Shown here: positions 47,773 through 59,524 of the stretch, in pieces
Layout of the letters: each line of letters opens with the position of its first letter
How positions within the stretch are numbered: the stretch's first letter is position 1
NCBI RefSeq assembly: GCF_958298935.1
Contig: NC_084933.1
Coordinates: 3,021,001 to 3,085,000 of the forward strand
Length of the DNA stretch: 64,000 nt
Origin: Phragmites australis
Taxonomy: Eukaryota > Streptophyta > Magnoliopsida > Poales > Poaceae
Reading direction: 5' to 3'
Program-made: the position numbers and the translations under genes
Notes under the pieces: model-generated
What the model saw: only the letters and a program-made list of their open reading frames with translations
Database searches by the model: none
What the model was told of the DNA's origin: nothing

Positions 47773-50314
47773 TGTAAGATCGAGAGTAGTGATTAGAGGA
47801 GATGATAGGCATCTCAATAAATTTCTTGTGAAATTGATGATCTTCTTTTGGACATCCAACGCACCTCTATAAGAGAATCATAACAGAACGCAATATAAAT
47901 ACACAACGGAAAAACTACACCTACCTAGAAATTCCGAAAACTCCAGAGAAAGACCAAAAACTAAACTAGAAGATTCAACAAAAAGTGGATCTCATGGTTG
48001 AAATCGAATACTATGTTTCATAACAAACCAATCCATGACTCATCCCCACACAAAGGTTGAATCTTGAAAAGATGACTCAAGGATCAAGAGATGAACACCA
48101 GGTGAAAAAGATCTCTAAAATTATGGTCTAAAGACAAGTGAATTCAAGGCTCTATCATATATGCATGTGTATGTGAATTTTATACCATCAAAAAGAATAA
48201 CCTCCCAAAGTGTTAAACAACTCAAAAAAAAAGGAAAAATCAACACCGAAGAGAAAAAAAATTTGCACACAAGATAAGGGACCGAAAGAGAGAGAAACTA
48301 GAAAAAGAGGAATTCAAGCATATGAAACAAAATAAACTTTATTACCCAAATAGGTTAGCCTTATTTTAGGCAGATTACAAAAATATTTTCTCTTAAAACT
48401 CTCACCTATTACATAGGCTAAGCATTCATCCTCCTCTCCTTAAAAACCTAACACAATACTCTCATATGGGTGGCATAAGGGACTCAAATTGCTAGTTCAT
48501 CCTCTCCCATAGCCCTACCCCTCTATTTATAGGTCTAGTAAACTTGACCCCCAAAGTTTTATAGCTTTTTCCTAAAATACTCTCCTCTTATAGTACACTC
48601 ATACCTACCACCGAATGTATTTTGATCTATTTTCTTCTCTTTTCATCGGACAACCTCGGTGCATTCACAACTTGGTTTCGCCTCGACGCAAATTTTACGA
48701 TGATGCCACCGACTCCTCTTGTCCTCCCACAGTTTTGAGGTCAAACCGCGGAACCCTAACGCGCTTCTTAAAGCGTGACTAGCCGCCACTTGCTTCCACC
48801 TAAAGCAAGCGCTTCGATGATGACACGTGTCCTCCATCTTATGATCTTGACCGTCGGCAAGTCTCTCCCGCTCCTAATCCCTCGGGCTATCTTGTCACTT
48901 GCACCAACATCTACTTCGCTTGACTTTGTCAACACGAATGTTCATCCTTCGTTTCATGTTTTACTCGACCTTCATGTGTACAGCTAGGATCACTCTTGAC
49001 TCCACCCAGTCATCTTTGATCGTCCGGTACCAAGCACCCACTTAGCCCTAATCACCCACCATCGATTGCCAAGTTCCATTAGTCACTTGCACACCTTAAA
49101 CAAGCAAACACATTTCTTCACACTCCAAAATATCTCCAGGTTAGCACAAAATCAAAAACTTCAACTCAGAGCACATCCTGCAGAAAACATGAACATCAGA
49201 TGTTCCGTGTGTTCTGTTGCTGAATACCGGACTATCTAATTAGTGCAACACTATCTGTTCCAAGAAAATTTTGCTTTCTGTAAGAAAAGGTCTGGTGAAA
49301 GGTTCCGGTGATCTCATGTCCATTATTGGATAATCCAGTGTGTGCTAATCCACCGAACCACCCTTTTGCAACCTCTCTGCAATAAAAGGTCTAGTGCATT
49401 CTTCGGTATTCATAATCTCGGCACCAGACCATCCGGCGTACATAATTAAATTTAGCACCAAAAAACTCCTCTCTGCAAAAAATACTCCTGCACTCTCAAA
49501 GTCCATCACCGAACCATCCGATATTTGCTTCCATTTCTGTTTTAGTACTAAAAATGTTCCGGTGGTCACTTCACTGTAATACCGAACTATCTAGTGTGGT
49601 AAAAAAATCACACTAGATATTCCGATGAGACATAATTTTTTGGACTCTAAAATAGTCTGCTCTAATTTAAATTTTGGTTAACCATAAATAAGATTATAGA
49701 CACACATGTTGGAACCGAGTCACTCTAACTCTCGACGGATAGAGGTAGAAGATAAACAGTAGACAGATACTCTTGCCGGCGAAGAACGCCGCGGAAACAA
49801 ACACCTGTATCTTGGCTTCTATTATTCAAACACACGACTCAGGACACCCTGAACCAAGCAGGATACACGGCTAAAATAGCCTTGGCCACGTGCATACGGG
49901 AGCAACTATTGCCCGGGTCTCATGCGCACGTCCGCACGTATGCGCAGATTCCGAGCCACAAACTCATATGCTGCACGTATGCTGCATGAAACGGTCCTCT
50001 GACCTGACCAAGCCACGCCTTCAAACATGCCCAGCTAACATGCAGCAGCTAATACTACTCTGCCGTATATACTTCAACACATGCAACTCCTAGAAACTAG
50101 CTAACAACCCACTGAAGACGTACTCCAGTAGCATGTGCAACACACGAACATTCTAACTTGCTAACTAGCCTAATCTGCATGCAAGGCTCAAAACTAATTT
50201 AAGTCATGATTATTTCCAACAACACATACTCATACTAACCAAAATCATTTTAAATTCAACATTGTCGATGACTCATCATATATAAAACAAGATATAATTT
50301 AACTTGGTTTTTCA
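47773..50314 (-). mobile_element. SIRE solo LTR E2, with nested copia LTR
   Basis: The plus-strand left end is TGTAAGATCGAGAG and the right end GGTTTTTCA. Flanks GATGA (47768-47772) and GATGC (50315-50319) are a TSD with one change. Without the 515 bp insert and its TSD it is about 2.02 kb, like E1 and E3. Minus-strand TATA at 48532-48523. No polypurine tract or pol is attached, so it is solo. Confidence 0.87.
49707..50221 (-). mobile_element. 515 bp copia-type solo LTR nested in E2
   Basis: Ends TGTTGGAA and TTCCAACA, perfect inverted ends, with ACACA duplications at 49702-49706 and 50222-50226. No coding capacity. The orientation is chosen because TGTTGGAAATAATCATGACTT on the minus strand resembles copia LTR starts. 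It could also be a TRIM-type element. Confidence 0.85.
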
Positions 50315-50319
50315 GATGC

Positions 50320-51121
50320 CTAGATATTGAAAAATTGGATTGTGTTTCCATTTCTAGATGAATCGAAATCAGCTGACATTGCATTCGAATTCCAATATTC
50401 CTGTTTGGGTACCATCGAGAATTGTAAGAATAAATAAAACCCCAAATCTCCAACTTCTTATACGAAAGAGAAACAATCGGATTAAAAATTCTCCTTTCAA
50501 ATAAGATCAAGGTCCAAATAGACTACATATCAAGATAAGCAAGAGCTAAATGGAATAATGGACTACATATCGAGAAAGATTGGGACGTGTGTAGCCTGGG
50601 CACACCGCACATGCGACCGCTTAGCAGTGCTCTACCCTGAAATTGAGCAAGATGGGGAGGGTGGCGCCGTGGCCATGGACTAACATGGTGGCAGGTTCGC
50701 CGAGGCATGAGGTTGTTGAACAGGAGGGGAGAAGCTCGTCTTGTCAGCAATGAAGAGGACCTAATTATCCGCAAGGAGGAGAAGGGCGGTGAGCAAGACA
50801 TCGCAAACGTCGAGGGGCGAGCTTGATTTCCAGTCGAATGACGAGTTATGGGGAGGAATTTAATAGAGATTAACTCGTTTGGAGTTTAAGATGGAATCTT
50901 AGGGTTGCCACGGAGTTTGAGACCACCAGGATTAAAGGCTATGATGCCAGAATGTTACGTTCCCACTTGATTGATTTCCTAAATCAACACATGTTCATGC
51001 AAACTCTCCAATAATCTAACTAGATGCAAGTAATCAAGGTGTAAATTGGGAGAATTTGGATTAGGAAGGGAGTAATCTAAACTAGGATAGGGAAGAAATC
51101 TAGAGAGGGGATAGAGAAAGC
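50320..51121. other. Intergenic, no gene recognised
   Basis: Mixed composition. Frames near 50523-50801 have no recognised motif. Confidence 0.4.
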
Positions 51122-51925
51122 CACTACGTGAACAAAGCATATGTGACGGGTGATAACTATCGTCAGTGACAGGTAATACACCTATCATCTCGAACGCGTC
51201 ACTGATATGAGATTATTAATGATGGGTCATAATCTTGACTCATCATTAATGACTAATTTTGCTAAATTTTATTGAGAGTTACAATTTGCATATAAAATTT
51301 TACATACGAAGTGCCTCCGGTAAAACGGAATAATTTTTGCATACAAACTCTGATTTTGACATTTTTTTACTCTACGGACATCTACAGAAAAAGTTACATC
51401 TGTTTCTCCCGCCACTTATTGGGTTAGACAAAGTTTTTAGGCCAAATTCGGTCTAGAATATTGAGTTCTTGCCTCATAAATTTTCTGTACCATTTTTGAA
51501 ACGCGTGCTTGAAACGCGTGCATTTTTTCTGTACCATTTTCTGTACCATCAAACTTGAGTAGAAATATAAAATGATCCATATTCTAGTGCTACTGAGATG
51601 AGAAAAATAAAAAAATTATAAAAAAGTCATTAGTGACGGATCACAACTTGACCGGTCACTAATAACTGGACTAAGACGATCTATCACTGATGAGTTCATC
51701 ATTAGTAATAGATCAAAACTTACTTATTACTATTATCATCAGTGACGAATCATATTACTACCTGTCACTAATAACGACTCATTAGTGACATATGTATGTC
51801 TTGAGTCCTAATTATATTGTACGTTAGTGACGGATCGTAGTTATGATCCGTTACTTAATAGTTTTTTAATAATGGTCTCAACGACCTATCATTAATTTTA
51901 TATTTTTTATGTTTTTCATATAGTA
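51122..51925. mobile_element. Small CACTA-type element with AGTGACGG subterminal repeats
   Basis: The left end CACTACGTGAACAAAG matches the complement of the right end (CTTTTTCATATAGTA-like) at most positions. The flanks are AGC and AAC, an imperfect 3 bp TSD. Inside are many copies of AGTGACGG/A and TCACTAAT in both orientations, typical CACTA subterminal repeats. No coding region. The middle is AT-rich. Confidence 0.6.
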
Positions 51926-52319
51926 AACAAGCACGAGAAAAGAATAGAGCCAGAGGCAGAAAGAGGGAGCCTTTTGTCTAATTTCTTCGATGCCCGATAC
52001 CAGAGCAGAAGGAGGAGCTTTCCGTCTACTTTTTTTAGAACTCTCTTCCCAGTTGTGGGATAAAGCCAGCGCATCAGTCTAGTCCAGGAGAAGCCACTTG
52101 CAGATTGCTTTTCCTTGCTATGTTTCATGTTTGCTCCATGCCGATTACGTGTTCGACCAAATGCCCACACGGGCAGGGGTTTGTTAGCTCCCGGCGGGAT
52201 AGCCTGAAGACGGAAGAAGAAAGGGGAAGAACGATGATAGGTGGGCCCAGTGCAAGTGAGAGAGAGAAGAAGAGAGGAAAATGTAGCAGGTGGTCCATCT
52301 AGCGGGGATGGGTTGATGT
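51926..52319. other. Intergenic, no gene recognised
   Basis: Purine-rich near 52200-52290. Nothing else was identified. Confidence 0.4.
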
Positions 52320-52327
52320 GGCGTCAT

Positions 52328-52889
52328 TAGAGGTGGACAAAAAGCTCAAATCTCGCGCTCGTGAGCTAACTCGGCTCGGAGCTAGCTCGGCTTGGTTGTA
52401 TCGGCTTGTTGTATTTTGTAACAAGCCGAACCAATATTTTAGCCCGTGAGCCCGCTCGTGAGCCACGCAAGCTAGCCCAACTTAGCTGGCTGGCCCAACC
52501 CACTCAAACTACACCTGAGGATTAGGCTTGCTTGGCAGCCTACTCCACCTGATGCGACCACGTGGTGTCACTCGTCGAATCGGCAGCACCAACGACCTTT
52601 GACCTAGATGTCATCACCTCTAATACTCGACGTCGCGCCGCTTGGAGCCCTTGACGTCGTCAGCCGCCGCCTGACGCCTTGATGTATATACATGGAAAAG
52701 GAACAAGTAATGCTAAGATTTTCATGATCTGATTGTGTTGTCTTGCGACCTTGTGGTCTGGCTCGCGAGCTAAACCGAGCCGAGCCAATACTGACTTTTT
52801 AACTTGGTTCTAAAACGAGCCGAGCCGAGTCAGCTTATTAGAATAACCAGCTCGCAAGCTGAGCTAAGCCAGCTCGATATCCACCCCTA
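52328..52889. mobile_element. hAT-like MITE (562 bp)
   Basis: The termini TAGAGGTGGACA and TATCCACCCCTA are inverted. 8 bp flanks GGCGTCAT (52320-52327) and GGCGCCAT (52890-52897) differ at one base, as expected for hAT. Long inner inverted segments with GAGCTAACTCGGCTCGG and GAGCCGAGCC extend the pairing. No transposase. Confidence 0.85.
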
Positions 52890-52897
52890 GGCGCCAT

Positions 52898-54852
52898 GTG
52901 AGACAAAATTGGCCTTAAGATGAGTTGGGGAGGAATGTTAACTGATATTGGTAGTTGAGGGAGGACTTGTATCTGGTATTCCACTTAGTGAGGAAAAGTA
53001 GACTTTGTGAAAGTTGAGGAGGCAAAACTGACTTTTTCCTTTTATAAATTGTTGAATCAAGTTTTAAAAAATGTCAAGTGTGTTTTAAAAGAATTATATA
53101 TAAAATGTTGAACATGTGACACCAATTTATTCAATTAGGTGTGAAAAATTGTTGAACCAAAGATTTGAAATTGTTGAGTGCATATAAAATGCACAAAATC
53201 ATAAAGTCTAGTGAATAGTAACTTAACCACAGGGATGATAAAAAAAAAAGTGCTGCCTATTGTCATGGGCTTCTCTCGCTCCTTCGAGATGGGCTATCTT
53301 GGGCCGTTGCACTCCGCTACTGGGCTGCCTGATTTGGTGGAAGTTTTGGAGCTGGGCTCTACGTGGATTTGTTGGACCATATGTTGATGAGCCTTCAGCT
53401 AGTGTGAGCAACCACGCTCTGGTTTGGCTCTGTTATGCTCTTTGAATGGCACAAAAGTTGGCGGAGTGAACGGACCCGGTATGTGGCAACTGACCGAGAA
53501 CGCCTGGAGATGGATCAAGTCTGGGATATAATTAAGCGAAAGTCTAGATCTCAGTTGCCTGAAAATTGGATGAAACCTCAACCGTCCATACCTTGTCATG
53601 CGTGCGCATCAACTACTCATCTTTCTACTCTCTAATGCCATCGGGTTAGGGTTTAGAGTTCAATGAGACCTTTAACCATAGAAGGAGGGGTGGAGGAGAG
53701 CCGATAGTGGAATACGGTGGTGGTGGAGCAGCTGTGGCACTGTTAGCCATCAGACTGCAAGAGGGTGGTGCGAGGTGGCCAACGGATGGGATTAAAGGTC
53801 GGCAGTGTGCTTCTCAAAGAGGATGATCGGGGTAGGAAGATCTAACAAGCCAATTGATGATTTTTTTACTGTTAAAAATAGGTTTCGTTTATTTGCCACT
53901 TGGTCCACACTCATAGACTCAAAAGGTCTCATTTATTGATTTGGGTGGCACTATAAACAAAGGGGCCAAAGCTTTGGATGACAGATCATCAATTGTTCTG
54001 TGGGTTTGGTGATGGGGTGCTACGCGGTGGGATGAATATGGTGTGTTGGATCTCCATCCAGCGGTAGATATGAATGTAGCTGAGAATTTCTATATTCAGT
54101 TACCTAGCCAAGTCGCTCCCATTAATTAATCATTATCATATAGAAAAAGCGTGCGTGCGACAAGAAGAGTGCAAAACGCCTAGCTGTGCACAGAGGTAAA
54201 GAAAACTCTTGATAAAGAAATGGAACAAGAAAACTCGAGCAATTAACGGGATGGAACGCGAGCGACGATCGAGACGTTTGCTTCCTTCTTGTCGTCCTGT
54301 CCTGCGCGACATCCCTCTCGGTGGAATGGAAGGAATAAACCATGATTGGTCGGTCGTATGGGTCTATGGGACACTGCATGCATGCGATGATGGGACCAGA
54401 TTACCCAGGCTCTTTGCGTCTGGGTTTCTTATGCTCGCCATGATGCATCAAAGATTCCTTCCCCTAGCTCTCTCTGTCGTCCGGCCGGTCAAATATCTAG
54501 ATGAGCTTTTCTCTGAATAGAAGTGTATCGTGTTTCTTTGTACTGTAGCCTTGTTAAGTGATGTCCAAATTTCACCATTCCGGCTATGAGGGCCCGTTTG
54601 GAAGAGAAAGATTTGTCAAGCAAGTTTTAGGATTTAGTTCAATTTTGTGCTAAATCCTAGGGATTTGAATCCTAATATCACCTTTCCAACACAGCTCTTA
54701 AGAAGGCCCTAAATGTTTTTTGTGCAGCATTGCGTTTGTATCGTTCGATCAGGTTGCATGCACTACATCCTGTCAAAAAGAAATTGTTCCGTTGGGATGG
54801 CCGATTGGGAATTAATTAATGATAATTAGGATTTCAAAATGAGTGTAACAGT
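52898..54852. other. Intergenic with weak open frames
   Basis: A stretch of ten A residues near 53240 precedes an exon-like, GC-richer block (53250-53640) without a recognised domain. GGGCCCGTTTGGAA near 54590 and its inverse near 54690-54712 may be a small MITE. No gene was recognised. Confidence 0.4.
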
Positions 54853-55269
54853 AATCACTACTAGAGGATACATTTGTACAGACGGTTCGCAACCACGGTG
54901 CAGGACACTTCTTTGAACCATCTGTGAAAAAGAGTCTATATAAATTAAATTTGTACATACGGCTTTTGAACTATCTGTATAAAAGATTTGTACCATGAGG
55001 GTCACAATGGACACTAGAATAGTATTAAGAAAGGAATCAACAACACACGGTATAATAAAGATCAATAATCACAGGGTACCTCAGCTTTAGTGGTGTTAAA
55101 GAGCAATTCAAAATCATAAACATATGCTACATCCAAAATCGTAAACATTCTTGAGTCGTAGATCTGTAATTCGCTTCACCAGACTCGCGGGAAAACACTA
55201 GTGCAACAATCACAGCTCAGACTTACATTGAACGAATGAAGATGATGTTCTAGTGCCATGTAGTTTGTA

Positions 55270-56170
55270 GTCTATATTTCAACCCTGCCTCATCAGCTCC
55301 AGGGTGGAACCGACGAGCGAGCTGACGCTGACGGCATGGTGGTTGAGCCCGACACTACCGAAGAACATGTTGAAACACTCGAGCCCGGAGGTGGTGCCCG
55401 CGACGCGCCTCAGCTCAGCCTCCACCCCCAACTCCACGAAGAGCACCACGAGCCACGCGTACGACCGCATCATCGCGATGGCGAGCTCGAGGGTGTATAG
55501 CCGGATGCGTGGCATGACCATGGATGGGCGGCTGTACTACCGCAGGACATGTGCACCAGCGTCCGTGACGCTAGCTGTGGCGAGGCTCACGCGGAACTCT
55601 CTGGGCTGCATGAATGGAGCATCTGCTTGTCGAGGCTGAGGGAGATGTTGAGGAGCTTCGTCTTCTTGATGGAGAAAGCATCATGCCACCAGTGTATCCT
55701 CCAAACTCGTAGACAACGAGGTCAAAAAGCTCGATTTGGGAGGAAGAAGTGAATTTATTGGACTACTCACCGCGTGTCTCCAAAGGTCAATGACAACGAC
55801 CTCCGTGCCGGCCTCCATGGCGGTAATAGCGCAGAGGCGGAGGAAGAAGCTCCACTCATTGGGCTATAGATCTGAGGGAGGGGGAGGCAGCCAAGAGCCA
55901 AGAGCCCAACATAGAGGCGGAGGAAGAAGCTCCACTCGTTGGGCTTTAGATTTGAGGAAGGGGGAGACAGCCAAGAGCCAAGAGCCCAACGAGCTCGCCG
56001 GAGATGGGGCCGGATCTGAGGAGCGCTCTAGATCTAGGATGTCGTGGGAGGATAAGCTTTCGTGGAAGGATTTGTATAGATGGTCAGGTGGCTCCACTCG
56101 TTGGGCTCTTATCAGAGAGGAAAGCAGGACGCTCCAAAGAGGGACGCTTCAGTTAAGAGCCGTCTGAGCT
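55270..56170 (-). pseudogene. Captured gene fragment in CACTA element, unrecognised
   Basis: The minus strand is open from 55521 to 55279 and reads LYTLELAIAMMRSYAWLVVL then SSLVGSTLELMRQG, with GC at most third positions. Upstream (55640-55525) a similar frame has one TAG. The opposite strand is also open (55304-55639), so strand choice is a judgement. 56100-55830 is a Ser/Pro-rich, duplicated stretch. I do not recognise the gene. Confidence 0.5.
55833..55992. repeat. 80 bp tandem duplication inside the CACTA element
   Basis: AGAGGCGGAGGAAGAAGCTC begins copies at 55833 and 55913; both end CCAAGAGCCAAGAGCCCAAC. A few single-base differences separate them. Confidence 0.92.
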
Positions 56171-56396
56171 ACACCATTTATATAGACGGTTATATTTTGG
56201 AGTCATATGTATTACTAGTGTAGACAGTTATTAAATTAGAATTGTCTATATTAAAACATCCCATTTTATGGAAACTACTCATCGTTCTTTTTCAGATATT
56301 TCTAGTTTGGAACCGTCTGTGATACCCTTTGCACAAATAGCTCTGAATAGGCATCTGTAAGGGGTGTCATACTAAATAATTTTTGTAGTAGTGAAT

Positions 56397-57011
56397 GATT
56401 TAAAATTGAATATTATATTCTCAAGTTGCCTAAACACAAAACATGTCAAATATTGTGTGAAGGGTCTTCATGCCACATCACAGATGACAAATACTATCTT
56501 ACATGCTACATTGCTGTAGTTAAAAAACACAAAATTGTCAGTATTCTAAAAAATCCCCAATAATTTTTATAGTCGATCGTATGCATATAAACCATGCTCT
56601 TTCTTTTTCAAAAACAAAAAATGCATGAAGAATTTTGATGCTACTGAGATGGCGTTAAGATATATAAAAAAAAAGGTATGCATATATACATTGATTTCAA
56701 CTTTACAAACATATAAATAGTCAAAGTTCAAAACGCTTGATTGCACTCCGAAAGCATCACTTAATTTTTACTGGCCGAGGTAATTGGTTATCCAGATATA
56801 TAATTGAAACCTCTTAAACCTCTAAACGTGCTAGAATCGGAAGCCAAATGGAATAAAGAGGAACCCTAAGAAACAACAAAAGTGAAGTACAAAAAATTAC
56901 GTCCCCATCGATAGCAACCGAGAACTTTCGGTTTTGACGCTAGACTTTGGGCTACATTTGAACTGTGTAGTGTACATTCCTTAGACTCCTCTTTTAGAAG
57001 AAATTGCACAC
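56397..57011. other. AT-rich intergenic, no gene recognised
   Basis: No domain or repeat boundary was identified. Confidence 0.4.
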
Positions 57012-57013
57012 TA

Positions 57014-57251
57014 CTCCCTTCAGCCATAAATACATATTATTTTGAATATAAGATTTTCGATACATAGTTTTGATAATTATTTTCTATTAAAATATATTTA
57101 TAAAAATTCATTGAATTTGTGATAATATGAAAGTATTTTTTAAAACAAATCTACACATATAATTTAAGGTTTCCAAATTGTTAGTTAAGGATTTAAAAGT
57201 TTAACCGAACATTTTTCATATATAACGACATGTATTTATGACCGTAGTAAG
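57014..57251. mobile_element. Stowaway-like (Tc1/mariner) MITE
   Basis: The left terminus CTCCCTTCAGCCATAAATAC pairs with CTTACTACGGTCATAAATAC read from the right end (about 18 of 24 terminal bases). TA dinucleotides flank both ends (57012-57013 and 57252-57253). 238 bp, AT-rich, non-coding. Confidence 0.8.
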
Positions 57252-57253
57252 TA

Positions 57254-59366
57254 TCATACACAGTGCAATAGCGATAAGTAGTGTTGTAACAAAACACTAA
57301 TGTTGTGTGTATATCCGTGCTCTGTCCTTGACCAGTGATGTCCATAGGATTAGCAATATTCTCGTCATTGATTTTCAAGTTAATTGCACCTAAATTCCTG
57401 CCGGGACGCCTGAAAATCCTCATAAATGAAATCATAACCTTGTTTGGAAAGGTCCTAGGAATAAAACGTTTTCGTCAAAAAATATATCTATTCCATATTA
57501 TTCCTCATTATAAGAAATCAATTATGTAGTAGTAGAAATGAAAAAGGAAAACTTAAAAGGAAATTTCCGGGAAAAGCGATACGGAGATGTAGAGACACCA
57601 ATTTCAAAGGTAAAAAATAAATATGTAAGAGATTTAAATTTTTCATGGTACCAAGATATAGTAATCCAATCTAACAGTTTAAAAAGCTTAACGTTTGGCA
57701 AGTTGTCTCTTGCTAAAGACCAGAGCCGATTGTCGACTGGTGTGTGATTTGTGAGGATCAAATCCATGACTTGAGGCCTATGTAGTGCCGGAGCACCCTG
57801 GTCGATCCACATAAGAAATATACTCCAGTCTACATATCAATTCGCATGTACAATGAATGTGCTTACATAAAAAACTGGTTTATTTGTGCCATGTCACATG
57901 TGATGGGTGTTTATAGGGAGGAATAGGTGCTTAATTTATTTCAGGTGTTTAAAGTGTGCTAACAAGGTAGTGGAATATTTTTAAGCATTCATTTGCATTG
58001 AAGAGAAGAATTTTTCTATATATGCTAAATAATGCCATTGCCACCACTTCCAGTGACACATCCATCCCATGGATGTTGTGAGGAGGAGAGATTGTTATGC
58101 TCTGTTAGCTACTGTCATGTTAAATACTGTCTATCTCTCATAGGCTTGTTGTCTTGTAATAGGTTAGCCCAACAGATTAGCTCCGGGCCTCATTTTGACC
58201 ATCTAGCAGGTTGGCCAGACCACTGAACAAGAGTTTGTGGAATAGCTGCTGCACCTTGCTAAATTAGGTGCTCAGCCATGAACGCCACAGGCTGCAATGC
58301 ATCAGTGATGGCCAAGCAAGAAAGATGTTGGAACGAATTCTCTTTTCATAAGCACTCGTGCCTAAGCACAGGCATTTTATATGTTCTACTAGCTAGCGTG
58401 GGTGTCAAGTTGGAACTGAAACCATCAAACAACCTAGTGAAAAATGGATAGCAGGTATATGAATTATTCAATATTCGTATCCGTAAAAATAAATATGGAT
58501 ATTTGTATCCGTTTTTTTTTCCTGAAATGGATACTAAAATAGATGTATCTGAATTCGTTTTCGAGATTCAGATTCAAATGTGGATATTCGAATTGCTTTG
58601 AATTCGGATGTGAAAATGGATAATTTATGTATCCACCAACCAGTGAGCCAAATTTCGCTAAAGTTTTAGAAATTTTAAAGGTGTTCAAAATTTATATATT
58701 CCAGCCAAATCAAACTGGAACAAATTTTAGTCAAATTTAACCAAATTTCAGTCAAATTCGCCAAAAAATTAAATTTCTGACATGAATTTTGAACAAAATT
58801 TCTAAAATTTCAGTAACTCGAGTAATTCCAAATGTGAACAAATTTTTTCGCACCAAAATAAAAATTCTTGTCATTAAAAATGTATGATATTTGTATACAA
58901 CCCGATTAAATAGATATCCCGATGCGGTTCGAATTCGGACAATCCCATTCATATTCGCATTCGATGATATTTGAATTTATATTTGTATTCATATTAAAAT
59001 GTAGATAGTAATATAAAAAACTATTTAATTCATATACGATCCACTTCCACCAGCTAAGCCTGCCTACCCGTAGCAGGATGACGAAGCCTCTGTGAACCGC
59101 CTTTATGAAATGTGCTCGTTTCTTTCTTCCTCATTGAGCAGTTATTCAATTAGATGATTCTCCGACGGCGGGGGTGCAAGGTTGAGATTCAGGCCGGAAC
59201 ATGTTGCGCTGGCTGTCATCTTCATGCGCTTGCTAGGGTGAGTAGAGGAGTCTGTCTACTTTTTCATTTAACCATTGTAAGTTTCCTAGTACGAATTTAA
59301 CGGACCTGCTAGCCGCCTCACAACTCTGTTGGTAAGAATTGTGATTTTGAAATATCAGCTTGTAAA
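57254..59366. other. AT-rich intergenic; repeated ATTCGTATCC-type segment
   Basis: 58450-59040 contains many short forms of ATTCGTATCC / GGATATTCG and of CAAATTTCAGTCAAATT in both orientations, as in some hAT-derived plant repeats. No terminal repeats could be fixed. Weak open frames (57538-57747, 58032-58226) have no known domain. Confidence 0.4.
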
Positions 59367-59379
59367 ACTTGCATTAGGT

Positions 59380-59511
59380 GCGCATGAGCATGGAGCTCGG
59401 TGGCAATACTCCTGGATGGAGCCGAGCCGATGGTGGTTCGAGCTCTCGCCTTGCACCTCCTAGGTTTCCAACGAAGACCGCACTGTAAGAAAACGCCGTA
59501 AAGAAAAAAAG
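59380..59511 (+). mobile_element. tRNA-derived SINE with 13 bp TSD
   Basis: ACTTGCATTAGGT occurs at 59367-59379 and 59512-59524. Inside are an A-box-like CTCGGTGG segment (about 59391-59403) and a B box GGTTCGAGCTC (59435-59445), with an A-rich tail near 59500-59511. 132 bp. Confidence 0.87.
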
Positions 59512-59524
59512 ACTTGCATTAGGT

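Larger units (their letters stand above)
54856..56393. mobile_element. Non-autonomous CACTA element with gene fragment (1538 bp)
   Basis: CACTACTAGAGGATA at the left and TTTTTGTAGTAGTG at the right, flanked by perfect AAT duplications (54853-54855 and 56394-56396). Subterminal variants of ACAGACGGTT / AACCGTCTG lie near both ends (54889, 54925, 56180, 56310). The centre is a GC3-rich gene fragment with no transposase. Confidence 0.9.
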
